Shown here: positions 1 through 7,426 of the stretch, piece by piece
How the letters are laid out: every line of letters starts with the position of its first letter
Position numbering within the stretch: the first letter of the stretch is position 1
Assembly (NCBI GenBank): GCA_018376135.1
Contig: JAHABX010000002.1
Span: forward strand, 88,967-152,966
From: Clostridiales bacterium
GTDB lineage: Bacteria; Bacillota; Clostridia; Lachnospirales; Lachnospiraceae
Reading direction: 5' to 3'
Length of the DNA stretch: 64,000 nucleotides
The notes under the pieces: model-generated
Database searches by the model: none
The model's input: only the letters and a program-made list of their open reading frames with translations
Told to the model about the DNA's origin: nothing
Translations under genes and position numbers: made by a program

Positions 1-104
1 TGGTCCATGTGAGAAATATCCGGGAAAAGATCGAGATCAATCCAAAGAATCCAAAATATTTAAAGGTGGTGTGGGGTGTTGGGTATAAAATGGAAAAACA
101 ATGA
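1..104 (+). CDS. Response regulator, C-terminal end (partial)
   Basis: Only the last 33 or so codons are present, read in the frame beginning at base 3 and stopping with TGA at 102-104. The residues (VRNIREKIEINPKNPKYLKV, then VWGVGYKME) are the wing hairpin of an OmpR/PhoB-type winged-helix DNA-binding domain; the VxGxGY pattern near the end is diagnostic. The receiver domain lies outside the window. The adjacent histidine kinase overlaps it by 29 bp, so the two form a cognate pair translated from one message. The target genes cannot be seen here. Confidence 0.85.
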   Translation, partial: VHVRNIREKIEINPKNPKYLKVVWGVGYKMEKQ

Positions 105-2394
105 GAAAAAAGGAAGAGGAAGCATCCTGATCGTTCTTTTGTGTGCGGTACTGGCGAGTACAGCCATGTGCAATGCGTACCCTTATTTCAGGGAGCGGGC
201 AGAAGAAAATATAGAAGCTTCCAGAGCAAAGATCGACGCGGAGGTTCAGGAAGCGAAGCTGTTCCATGTGGATGAGGAATTTGAACGTTACCTTCTGTCC
301 TCCATCTATTATATGAATTATGAGACGACGCCGAATATGGATGCGTATGCATATTTTACACAGAATTACGATACGGACCGGTTAAGTGGGGACGAGCAGA
401 GCAGCATCCGGGAGGCAGCCAACCGTCTGATGAAAAATATGCGCAACCAATATACGACCGTACAGAGCATGAATGAGTACTCCAGTTATGCTTCCGGTGT
501 GGATAAGGATTTTGGATCCCAGACAGGTCTTCAGGGGATCATTCATGGTGAGGAAGGGGCATCAGATTATTATCAGTCATGGCTGGTCATCTCCTATGAC
601 AGCCGGGGCGTTCCGAAGGTCCATTCTTCTCAGAATATAGAGATGGATGAAAGCCAGCTGATCGGATATCTGCAGCAGGCGTCCATGAGCAGGCTCATGC
701 AGGATAACGGCATGGATGATTATGAGTATATGGAGGTCACCTACGAGGATATGGAGACATCCTATGCGGAAGAGGCGGTTTCCGAATCTTATGAGCTTGA
801 GATCAATTATGATAAGGCATTGCGGAACAATGAGGTGCTCAAGCAGCTGCCCATTCCCCGGATCCAGAATGCCATGTTTGCCTTTGGCATTTATCGGGAT
901 GACACGGCAGATGAGTTCTGGCAGGATTATTGGACGGAGCGGGAGGCGTATGCCAGCAGTGGATATATGGTAGGGGTCCTGGCGATCATGGCAGTGATGG
1001 CTGTACTGGCGTTGATTCTGCAGAATGTACCGGTATTGGCGCTTCGCAGTAAGGGTATCTTCCGGCTTCCTACAGAGCTGGTGGCTGTTCTGGGAATCTG
1101 GGGCGCGGGCATGACCGCGTGGGGTGCAACCGAGACATGTATATGGAGCCTGAAGCGTGGAACGGAGGGGATTGTAGGCGATATGCAGTCCGTTGGCTTT
1201 GGCGATATGTCCGCACAGGCAGCAATTGGTTTTATCTTTCTTGCCTGGACGGCATTTGCCTTCTTCTGGTACTGGATCACAGCTTCTCTGCTGCCGTATG
1301 TGACCCATCCGATCCGGACATTGAAGGAGCATATGCTCTGCGTTTCTGTTTGCCGCTGGCTGAAGGGACTGTGGCTTCGGATCTATCATTGGGCGACAGA
1401 CATTCAGGTAGATGAAAAGCTGAGCAGACATATCTGGAAGCTTGTGGGACTGAACGGGATCGTGGTAGCATTTCTCTGCTGCATCTGGTTTGGCGGCGTC
1501 GTTGGCGCAGTCATTTATTCGGGTATCCTGTATGTGCTGCTGAAGAAAAAATGCGGACAGATCCAGGAGGATTACCAGAAGCTTCTGCATGTGACCAGAG
1601 CCATCGCCAAGGGAGATCTGAATACTCCGACGGATGAGGATATGGGCATATTGAATCCGATCCGGGATGAGCTGACAGAGATTCAGAGCGGATTCCGGAA
1701 AGCAGTGGATGAAGAGGTCAGAAGCCGGAACATGAAGGCGGAGCTGATCACCAATGTGTCACATGACCTGAAAACACCGTTGACAGCCATCATTACTTAT
1801 GTGGATCTTCTGAAGAAGGAGGATATCACGGAGGAGGAACGAAAGGAATATATTGATACTCTGGAGCGGAAATCCCAGCGGCTGAAGGTGCTGATCGAGG
1901 ATCTGTTTGAGGTCAGCAAGGCAACTACCAATAATATCACCATGAATTTTGCAGAGGTAGATCTGGTGAATCTGATCAAACAGGTGCGTCTGGAAAATGA
2001 AGACAGGATCGCGGAAAGTACACTGGATATGAGGTGGAATCTGCCGGAAGAAAAGTGTATCCTGTCGCTGGATCCTCAGCGGACCTTCCGTATCATAGAC
2101 AATCTGGTACAGAATATTCTGAAATATTCCATGCCTCATTCCCGTGTGTATATTGAGATGAAGGCGGGAGAGGATGAGGTGACCGTCAGCTTTAAGAACA
2201 TGTCTGCAGCAGAGATGAATTTCTCGGCAGATGAGATTACAGAGCGGTTTGTGCGGGGAGATATGTCCCGCAATACCGAGGGCAGCGGACTTGGACTTGC
2301 CATTGCCCAGAGCTTTACGGAACTGCAGAACGGAACCTTTAAGGTAGAAGTGGATGGAGATCTGTTCAAGGTAATTCTGAGCTGGAAGAAATAA
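76..2394 (+). CDS. Membrane sensor histidine kinase of a two-component system
   Basis: This 772-residue kinase senses an extracytoplasmic signal and phosphorylates the response regulator ending just upstream. It has one N-terminal membrane segment (about residues 15-37), an acidic extracellular region of about 250 residues, then four further hydrophobic segments (about 297-322, 337-355, 385-410, 460-490). A HAMP-like linker, a HisKA H-box (NVSHDLKTPLTAI, near residue 560), an N-box (DNLVQNILKYS) and a G2 box (GSGLGLAIAQ) follow. The start is taken as GTG at 76, or TTG at 79, because AAAGGTGG precedes it and the first membrane helix needs this N terminus. The overlap with the regulator gene implies translational coupling. 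The sensory domain resembles nothing I can name, so the ligand is unknown. Confidence 0.92.
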   Translation: MLGIKWKNNEKKGRGSILIVLLCAVLASTAMCNAYPYFRERAEENIEASRAKIDAEVQEAKLFHVDEEFERYLLSSIYYMNYETTPNMDAYAYFTQNYDTDRLSGDEQSSIREAANRLMKNMRNQYTTVQSMNEYSSYASGVDKDFGSQTGLQGIIHGEEGASDYYQSWLVISYDSRGVPKVHSSQNIEMDESQLIGYLQQASMSRLMQDNGMDDYEYMEVTYEDMETSYAEEAVSESYELEINYDKALRNNEVLKQLPIPRIQNAMFAFGIYRDDTADEFWQDYWTEREAYASSGYMVGVLAIMAVMAVLALILQNVPVLALRSKGIFRLPTELVAVLGIWGAGMTAWGATETCIWSLKRGTEGIVGDMQSVGFGDMSAQAAIGFIFLAWTAFAFFWYWITASLLPYVTHPIRTLKEHMLCVSVCRWLKGLWLRIYHWATDIQVDEKLSRHIWKLVGLNGIVVAFLCCIWFGGVVGAVIYSGILYVLLKKKCGQIQEDYQKLLHVTRAIAKGDLNTPTDEDMGILNPIRDELTEIQSGFRKAVDEEVRSRNMKAELITNVSHDLKTPLTAIITYVDLLKKEDITEEERKEYIDTLERKSQRLKVLIEDLFEVSKATTNNITMNFAEVDLVNLIKQVRLENEDRIAESTLDMRWNLPEEKCILSLDPQRTFRIIDNLVQNILKYSMPHSRVYIEMKAGEDEVTVSFKNMSAAEMNFSADEITERFVRGDMSRNTEGSGLGLAIAQSFTELQNGTFKVEVDGDLFKVILSWKK

Positions 2395-2436
2395 AGAGAA
2401 GAGACAGGGCGGCTGCTCTGTCTTTTCTCTTGTTTG
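2394..2436 (+). terminator. Intrinsic terminator between convergent units
   Basis: A 14-bp stem (2394-2407 with 2418-2431, one G-T wobble) starts at the kinase stop codon. The 3' arm is pyrimidine-rich and followed by a short T-rich run. It sits just before the end of the opposing greA gene and may act on both strands. Confidence 0.7.
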
Positions 2437-2439
2437 GTT

Positions 2440-2943
2440 TTAAAATCTCCGGATATGATCATCCTCGTCCTCGCTGGTATCCTCGATACTTCTGATGATG
2501 ACCTCATAGCTGTAGGTATCGCTGACAGGTATGGTTACCCTGTCGCCTGTGTGATGGTGAAGCAGCGCCTTTCCCAGAGGGGATTCGATGCTGATCAGGT
2601 TTTTCACGGAGTTGCCCCGGATGCTGGTGACGATCTTGTAGGTCTCGCATTCGTCATCCTCTTCGATGTAGACGGTGACGGTTTTGTTAAGCCCTACTTC
2701 ATCGGAGGAGGAATGATCCTCCACGATGACGGCATTTTTCAGCATTCTTTCCAGATAGCGGATACGGCTGTTGTTGCTGCCGTTCTCCCGTCTGGCGGCA
2801 TAGTATTCAAAGTTTTCACTCAGGTCTCCCTGTGCGCGGGCTTCCTGGACAGCTTCCAGGATCTGGGGACGTAAGACCAGCTTCCGGTGGTCGATCTCGG
2901 ACTGGATCTTCTCCACATCTTTTCGGGTCAGTTTCTCCTTCAT
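2440..2943 (-). CDS. greA: GreA/GreB-family transcription elongation factor
   Basis: Gre factors bind RNA polymerase through its secondary channel and stimulate cleavage of backtracked RNA. The 167-residue product has the expected N-terminal antiparallel coiled coil carrying the family motif (GDLSENFEYYAARRENG, about residues 38-54, with the acidic tip residues) and a C-terminal FKBP-like domain (IESPLGKALLHHHTGDRVTI). Length is close to the usual 155-160 residues, with a slightly extended acidic C-terminal tail (EDTSEDEDD). It lies 12 bp downstream of asnA on the same strand and is probably co-transcribed with it. Many Firmicutes carry more than one GreA paralog, so this may be an accessory copy. 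Confidence 0.9.
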   Translation of the reverse strand: MKEKLTRKDVEKIQSEIDHRKLVLRPQILEAVQEARAQGDLSENFEYYAARRENGSNNSRIRYLERMLKNAVIVEDHSSSDEVGLNKTVTVYIEEDDECETYKIVTSIRGNSVKNLISIESPLGKALLHHHTGDRVTIPVSDTYSYEVIIRSIEDTSEDEDDHIRRF

Positions 2944-2955
2944 ATGTCCGTCTCC

Positions 2956-3966
2956 TTATAACAGGGTGATTCCATGTAAGAGAGCGGTCTCCCGGATGGC
3001 GTCTGGCCAGATGGATGCCTGCACCTCTCCGATATGTGCTTTCCGGAGATAGAACATGCAGATACGGGACTGCCCGATACCGCCGCCGATGGTGTATGGA
3101 AGTCTCTGCTCAAGGATTGCCTTCTGGAAGGGAAGTTCCGAGCGGTTCTCACAGCCGGACAGGGCAAGCTGGCGTTCAAGTGCCTCTTCATCCACACGGA
3201 TACCCATGGAGGAGAGCTCTACTGCTTTGTTCAGAACCGGGTACCATACGAGAATGTCTCCGTTTAATGCCCAGTCATCGTAATCCGGTGCACGTCCGTC
3301 GTGGGGCTCTCCGTTGGACAGCTTATCACCGATCTGCATCAGGAAAACAGCGCCCTTTTCCTGAGTGATCTTATTCTCCCTTTCCTTTGGAGTCAAATCC
3401 GGGTACAGGTCCAGAAGCTCCTGGGTGGTGATGAAGAAGATATCTCTGGGCAGGAGCTCTTCAATATAATCGTAGTGGATGGACATGTATTTTTCGGTTT
3501 TCTTCAGAGCCTTGTAGATTTTGCGGACTGTCTCCTTCAGATAATCCATATTACGGTCCTGCTTCAGGATGATCTTCTCCCAGTCCCACTGATCCACGTA
3601 GATGGAGTGGAGATTGTCCGTATCCTCATCCCGGCGGATGGCATTCATATCCGTGTAAAGACCTTCCCCCACATGGAAGCCGTACTGCTTCAGGGCATTG
3701 CGCTTCCATTTTGCAAGAGAGTGTACGATCTCTACCGGGCGGTCTCCCTGTTCCTTGATACCGAAGGAGACAGGACGCTCTGTACCGCTTAAATTATCGT
3801 TCAGACCGGATTCCGGTCTGACGAACAGCGGAGCGGATACACGCAGGAGATAAAGCTGCTCTGCCAGTGTCTGCTGGAAAAAATCCTTGACCGTCTTGAT
3901 GGCAATCTGTGTATCATAGAGTGAAAGTTCGGAATGGTAGTCCTTGGGTATGTATAAATGTTCCAT
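2956..3966 (-). CDS. asnA: Aspartate-ammonia ligase (asparagine synthetase A)
   Basis: AsnA makes asparagine from aspartate, ammonia and ATP through an aspartyl-adenylate, using a class II aminoacyl-tRNA synthetase-like fold. The 336-residue protein matches the family along its length: N-terminal LxLxRVSAPLFV with a following LNDNLSG, central DQWDWEK, and a C-terminal GGGIGQSR ATP-binding motif. The length is about the usual 330. GGAGG lies a few bases upstream of the ATG. The gene leads a two-gene operon with greA. A promoter is visible at 4038-4067; the leader is only about 65 nt, too short for a T-box, so asparagine control, if any, is by other means. Confidence 0.96.
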   Translation of the reverse strand: MEHLYIPKDYHSELSLYDTQIAIKTVKDFFQQTLAEQLYLLRVSAPLFVRPESGLNDNLSGTERPVSFGIKEQGDRPVEIVHSLAKWKRNALKQYGFHVGEGLYTDMNAIRRDEDTDNLHSIYVDQWDWEKIILKQDRNMDYLKETVRKIYKALKKTEKYMSIHYDYIEELLPRDIFFITTQELLDLYPDLTPKERENKITQEKGAVFLMQIGDKLSNGEPHDGRAPDYDDWALNGDILVWYPVLNKAVELSSMGIRVDEEALERQLALSGCENRSELPFQKAILEQRLPYTIGGGIGQSRICMFYLRKAHIGEVQASIWPDAIRETALLHGITLL

Positions 3967-4037
3967 TATAATTCCTCCATTATATAAAGTCGAATCAAAC
4001 TCAATTCAGAGCGTGTGTCTCTTTGTACACTGAGGGT

Positions 4038-4067
4038 AGTATAACATAAGGATACCCGAATTGTAAA
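4038..4067 (-). promoter_or_regulatory. Promoter for asnA-greA
   Basis: On the minus strand, TTTACA (4062-4067) and TATACT (4038-4043) are separated by 18 bp. This is a good SigA-type promoter placed about 65 bp upstream of asnA, divergent from the nitrilase-family gene. Confidence 0.65.
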
Positions 4068-4090
4068 ATATAGTTTCACGAAAATTCGTC

Positions 4091-4119
4091 ATGACAAACA
4101 GGTATTTATCGTGTAAAAT
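4091..4119 (+). promoter_or_regulatory. Promoter for the nitrilase-relQ-HAD operon
   Basis: ATGACA (4091-4096) and TAAAAT (4114-4119) are 17 bp apart, each one mismatch from consensus. Since the in-frame ATG at 4091 lies inside this -35 element, it cannot be the translation start. That supports the ATG at 4142. Confidence 0.65.
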
Positions 4120-4141
4120 AGAAGCCGGAGGCTTGAATGAT

Positions 4142-4933
4142 ATGAAGATTGCACTTGGGCAGTTACAGATACACTGGGAAGACAAGAACGCCAATCTGGA
4201 AAAGGTGGAAAAATATCTGCGTCTGCTGAAGGTGGAAGAGGCGGAGATGTTCCTGCTGCCGGAGATGAGTCTGACCGGATTTTCCATGAATACAGATCGG
4301 ACAAAGGAGTCCGAAAGAGAAACCGTCAGCCGTATCCGTGCACTTGCGGCGCAGTATGGTATCGCCATAGGCGTGGGCTGGGTAAAGGATACAGGGAAGC
4401 TCTGCGAGAACCATTATTCCATTGTTGCTCCTTCAGAGGAGATTCTGGATTATGCAAAGCTCCATCCCTTCAGCTATGGCGGAGAGAGACAGTATTTTCA
4501 GGGCGGTGAGAAGCTTCCGGTCTGTGAATACCGGGGACTGGGGATCGGTGTACAGATTTGCTATGACCTGCGTTTTCCGGAGCCCTTCTGCCGTCTGTCA
4601 GAGAAGGCGGGGATGATCCTTGTTCCGGCGAACTGGTGTGCAGCACGCAGGGAACACTGGATGTGTCTTCTGCAGGCGCGTGCCATTGAGAATCAGGTAT
4701 ACATTGCAGGGATCAACTGCGCCGGTGAGATGGGAAATCTGTATTATTCAGGGGATTCGGCAGTTTTTGGACCTGATGGGACCAGGCTTGTGCATGAGAC
4801 GATCAGTCTTCCCGGGAGCTGTCCGGAGGAGAAAGTGCTTTTGTACAGAGTGAATAATGATGTGAACAGATACAGGGAAGCTTTTCCGGTGAAGAGGGAC
4901 CGAAGGGAAGAGCTGTACCGGACATTATCATAA
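4142..4933 (+). CDS. Carbon-nitrogen hydrolase (nitrilase superfamily, omega-amidase-like)
   Basis: Members hydrolyse amide C-N bonds; omega-amidases of this subgroup act on alpha-keto acid amides such as 2-oxoglutaramate. The Glu-Lys-Cys triad is visible: Glu in LLPEMSLTGFS (about residue 42), Lys in YAKLHPFSYGGE, Cys in GVQICYDLRFPEPF. The 263-residue length is typical for the YafV/Nit2 group. The start chosen has GGAGG at 4127-4131, 10 bp upstream, and the upstream in-frame ATG falls in the promoter. It heads a cluster with relQ and a HAD phosphatase. Substrate is an inference from the subgroup; other amidase activities are possible. Confidence 0.88.
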   Translation: MKIALGQLQIHWEDKNANLEKVEKYLRLLKVEEAEMFLLPEMSLTGFSMNTDRTKESERETVSRIRALAAQYGIAIGVGWVKDTGKLCENHYSIVAPSEEILDYAKLHPFSYGGERQYFQGGEKLPVCEYRGLGIGVQICYDLRFPEPFCRLSEKAGMILVPANWCAARREHWMCLLQARAIENQVYIAGINCAGEMGNLYYSGDSAVFGPDGTRLVHETISLPGSCPEEKVLLYRVNNDVNRYREAFPVKRDRREELYRTLS

Positions 4934-4950
4934 TTATAAAAGGAAATACA

Positions 4951-5658
4951 ATGAATATGGGCGAGAAAAATGAAGTGATCATTCAGGGGGCAAAGGATGT
5001 GCTGCCGTATGTGAATCAGATGACGCAGGAGCAGCAGGCAGAGATGCTGGGAAGGGTGCAGCCGTTTATGGAGCTGCTGATGCAGTACCGCTGCGCGATC
5101 CGCGAGATTGAGACCAAGCTGAATGTACTGAACGAGGAGTTTTCACTGCAGCATGAGCGGAATCCTTTTGAATCCATTAAGAGCCGTGTGAAGGCACCCT
5201 ACAGCATCATCGAGAAGATGAACAGAAAGGGCTATGAGCTGACGGTTAAGAATATTGAGGAGAAGTTAAATGACGTGGCAGGTATCCGGGTGATCTGTTC
5301 CTTTGTGGAGGATATCTATTACCTGGCTGCCATGCTGTCTGCGCAGGATGATCTGGAGGTGCTGAAGGTCAAGGATTATATTAAGAAGCCCAAGCCCAAC
5401 GGCTACAGAAGCCTTCATCTGATCGTACAGATCCCGATCTTTCTGTCCAATGAAAAGAAATATATGCGGGTGGAGGTGCAGTTCCGTACCATTGCCATGG
5501 ATTTTTGGGCAAGTCTGGACCATAAGCTGAAATACAAGAAAAATGTAAAGAGTCCGGAGCGGATCGCACAGGAACTGAAAAAGTGCGCCGATGTGATCAG
5601 CAGTGTGGATATGCGCATGCAGGAGATCCGGAGCATGATAGAAGAAGGAGAAATGTGA
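4951..5658 (+). CDS. relQ: Small alarmone synthetase (RelQ/YjbM-type GTP pyrophosphokinase)
   Basis: This 235-residue protein contains a RelA/SpoT synthetase domain without hydrolase, TGS or ACT domains, the layout of a small alarmone synthetase making (p)ppGpp from ATP and GTP/GDP. Visible signatures are SRVKAPYSIIEKMNRKGYE (substrate binding), DVAGIRVICSF, the KPKPNGYRSLH loop, and VEVQFRTIAMDFWASLDHKL, where the catalytic Glu and the FWA(S)LDHKL helix are conserved. The C-terminal helices resemble those that tetramerise RelQ. AAAGGAAA precedes the ATG. It lies between an amidase and a HAD phosphatase, and its stop codon overlaps the next start. Regulation is probably transcriptional, with allosteric activation by (p)ppGpp as in the family. 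Confidence 0.93.
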   Translation: MNMGEKNEVIIQGAKDVLPYVNQMTQEQQAEMLGRVQPFMELLMQYRCAIREIETKLNVLNEEFSLQHERNPFESIKSRVKAPYSIIEKMNRKGYELTVKNIEEKLNDVAGIRVICSFVEDIYYLAAMLSAQDDLEVLKVKDYIKKPKPNGYRSLHLIVQIPIFLSNEKKYMRVEVQFRTIAMDFWASLDHKLKYKKNVKSPERIAQELKKCADVISSVDMRMQEIRSMIEEGEM

Positions 5659-6485
5659 TGATCAGACTGATTGCAAGTGATCTGGATGGCACGCTGATTC
5701 CCGAGGGGACCCAGGAGATAGAGCCGGGATTTATGGAGGTGCTGGAGGAGCTTTTGGACAGAGGATATCTCTTCTGTGCTGCCAGCGGAAGACAGTATGC
5801 AAATATGCAGAGGATTTTTGAAGGATTCCGGGATCGTATGGTTTTTGTCTGTGAGAATGGAGCGCTGGCGATGGAGAATGGAGAGCAGAAGTATATTCTT
5901 GAAATTCCCCGGGACAGAGTGAACGCCATTGCAGAGGATATTTTAAGCTTTCCGGAAACGGAGATCTGTCTGTCCGGTGTAAAGGCATGCTATATTCAGC
6001 CAAGAACAGAGTGGTTTGAGCATCAGCTTTTTCATGTACTGAAAAATAAATGTGAGATTTTTGAGACTCTGGATGAGATTGACGATACCATTGTGAAGAT
6101 TGCGGCTTACATTCATGATTTTTCAGAGAACGGGAAACGGATACAGACTATATTGAATGAGAAATATGGTGAATATGCAAAGTTTGTCATGGGAGGCAAT
6201 GACTGGCTGGATATGATCGTCAACCATTCGGGAAAAGGACTGGCGCTGGAAGCAATTCTGGAGCAGAAGGGTCTGAAGACGAATGAAATTATGGTATTTG
6301 GAGATAATCAGAATGACATTTCCATGCTGGAGCTGACACCGAACAGTTATGCCATGGCGCATGCAGCGGAGGATGTGAAAAAACATGCGGGACATACCTG
6401 CGTGAGTGTGACAGAAACCCTCAGGGAATTTTTTTTGACAAGTAACAATTGTTACGGTATAATGGACGTAAATGAGATATCCTGA
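5658..6485 (+). CDS. Cof-type HAD phosphatase
   Basis: A 275-residue HAD hydrolase of the Cof/IIB subfamily, which dephosphorylates sugar phosphates, nucleotides or flavin precursors. Motif I is DLDGT at the N terminus, motif II a Ser in AASGRQ, the motif III Lys lies in SGKGLALEAIL, and motif IV is FGDNQNDISML. A C2B cap lies between motifs II and III. The start ATG at 5658 shares one base with the relQ stop (TGATG), indicating translational coupling, and GAAGGAG lies just upstream. Substrate cannot be told from sequence. Confidence 0.9.
   Translation: MIRLIASDLDGTLIPEGTQEIEPGFMEVLEELLDRGYLFCAASGRQYANMQRIFEGFRDRMVFVCENGALAMENGEQKYILEIPRDRVNAIAEDILSFPETEICLSGVKACYIQPRTEWFEHQLFHVLKNKCEIFETLDEIDDTIVKIAAYIHDFSENGKRIQTILNEKYGEYAKFVMGGNDWLDMIVNHSGKGLALEAILEQKGLKTNEIMVFGDNQNDISMLELTPNSYAMAHAAEDVKKHAGHTCVSVTETLREFFLTSNNCYGIMDVNEIS
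6435..6463 (+). promoter_or_regulatory. Consensus promoter with a 14-bp palindromic operator in its spacer (rubredoxin/FDP operon)
   Basis: TTGACA (6435-6440) and TATAAT (6458-6463) match SigA consensus perfectly with a 17-bp spacer. Inside the spacer is a perfect palindrome GTAACAATTGTTAC (6442-6455). A dimeric regulator bound here would cover both promoter elements and block transcription. The obvious candidate is the Crp/Fnr-family protein encoded at 6749-7426 in the same cluster. The promoter is seen directly; who binds it is inferred. Confidence 0.85.
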
Positions 6486-6520
6486 TATCAACAAGTTCAT
6501 ACAGTAATGGAGGTAAGAAT

Positions 6521-6679
6521 ATGAAGAAATATGTTTGCGGACCATGTGGATACGAGTATGACCCGGAGGCAGGCGATCCGGATGGCGGAATTGCACCGGG
6601 TACTGCATTTGAAGACCTTCCGGAGGATTGGGTCTGCCCGATCTGCGGTATGGGTAAGGATGTATTCGAGGAAGCATAA
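6521..6679 (+). CDS. Rubredoxin
   Basis: A 52-residue one-iron electron carrier. The two iron-binding pairs are visible, C-x2-C-G (VCGPCGYEYD) and CPICG (WVCPICGMGKD), with the usual aromatic core and PEDWVCP motif. AATGGAGG lies about 8 bp before the ATG. Rubredoxins pass electrons to flavodiiron proteins, and one is encoded two genes downstream, so this is very probably the electron donor of an O2- or NO-reducing system. It is transcribed from the consensus promoter at 6435-6463. Confidence 0.97.
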   Translation: MKKYVCGPCGYEYDPEAGDPDGGIAPGTAFEDLPEDWVCPICGMGKDVFEEA

Positions 6680-6686
6680 GGGATAT

Positions 6687-6714
6687 GGGAATGTCGATAT
6701 GACATTCCCATTTT
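6687..6714 (+). terminator. Hairpin after rubredoxin (weak or partial terminator)
   Basis: GGGAATGTC (6687-6695) pairs perfectly with GACATTCCC (6701-6709) around a 5-nt loop, followed by ATTTTC. The weak T-tract suggests partial termination, giving more rubredoxin than regulator and flavodiiron transcript. Confidence 0.6.
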
Positions 6715-6748
6715 CGGGTTCAATGACGACTGGAGAGCAGGAATACAT

Positions 6749-7426
6749 ATGAATGATTATTTGCAAAGCTCACTGTTTCAGAAGATTTCCAGAGAGGAAG
6801 CAGAGCGTATGCTTGACTGTTCCAAAGCGCAGTTCAGGGAATATCCGGCAGGAAGCCTGATCTTTGGGGAGGCGGACAGACCTCAGTATCTGTATCTGCT
6901 TCTGGAAGGAAGAGTGCAGATTTCCAAGCATCTGCCTTCGGGGAAACGGAATCTTCTGTTCCAGGTAGGAGAGCTGGAGGTATTCGGAGAGGTGTTCGCG
7001 GCTGCGGAGGATCAGTATTACTGGTATGAGGCGATGGCTGTAAAATCTTCCAGGATCCTGATCCTGCCCTATCATTTTATCTATGGGGTATGCTCCAACG
7101 CCTGCGAGCATCACCGAATGGTCATCCGCAATCTTCTGGATATTCAGGCGAGGAATAATCTGCAGATGACCAAGAAGCTGCATATTATCACGAACACAAC
7201 ACTGAAGCAGAAGATCGTGCTCTGGCTTCTGGATATGAGCCGGGATCAGAAAAAAGTAGTGATGGATATGAACCGGGAGGAGCTGGCGGATTATCTGGGC
7301 GTGACAAGGCCGTCTCTGTCCAGATCGTTGATGGAGCTGCAGAAGCAGGGCATTATCCGAATCGACGGGAAGAAGATCTGGATCGAGAATATGGAAGAAA
7401 TAGAGAAAATCATGGAGGATGAATGA
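6749..7426 (+). CDS. Crp/Fnr-family transcriptional regulator
   Basis: A 225-residue protein with an N-terminal cyclic-nucleotide-binding-type beta-roll (about residues 10-125), a dimerisation helix, and a C-terminal HTH_Crp domain (NREELADYLGVTRPSLSRSL, about residues 172-191). The FNR-type N-terminal iron-sulfur cysteine cluster is absent; a CSNAC pair occurs near residue 113. The effector is therefore not obvious (redox, NO, or an unknown ligand). Its position between rubredoxin and the flavodiiron gene, with a palindrome in the operon promoter, argues that it controls this oxygen/NO defence operon. It overlaps the next gene by 1-4 bp. Confidence 0.93.
   Translation: MNDYLQSSLFQKISREEAERMLDCSKAQFREYPAGSLIFGEADRPQYLYLLLEGRVQISKHLPSGKRNLLFQVGELEVFGEVFAAAEDQYYWYEAMAVKSSRILILPYHFIYGVCSNACEHHRMVIRNLLDIQARNNLQMTKKLHIITNTTLKQKIVLWLLDMSRDQKKVVMDMNREELADYLGVTRPSLSRSLMELQKQGIIRIDGKKIWIENMEEIEKIMEDE

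Noticed and set aside
577..1590. Long open frame on the minus strand opposite the histidine kinase
   Set aside because: It is the complement of a clearly coding kinase gene, has no ribosome binding site and no recognisable domain. The same applies to long minus-strand frames opposite map/fliB (12218-13303), the kinase at 26814 (26655-27854) and essC (35480-37201).
3967..4037. T-box or other riboswitch before asnA
   Set aside because: The leader after the likely promoter is only about 65 nt and has no T-box sequence.
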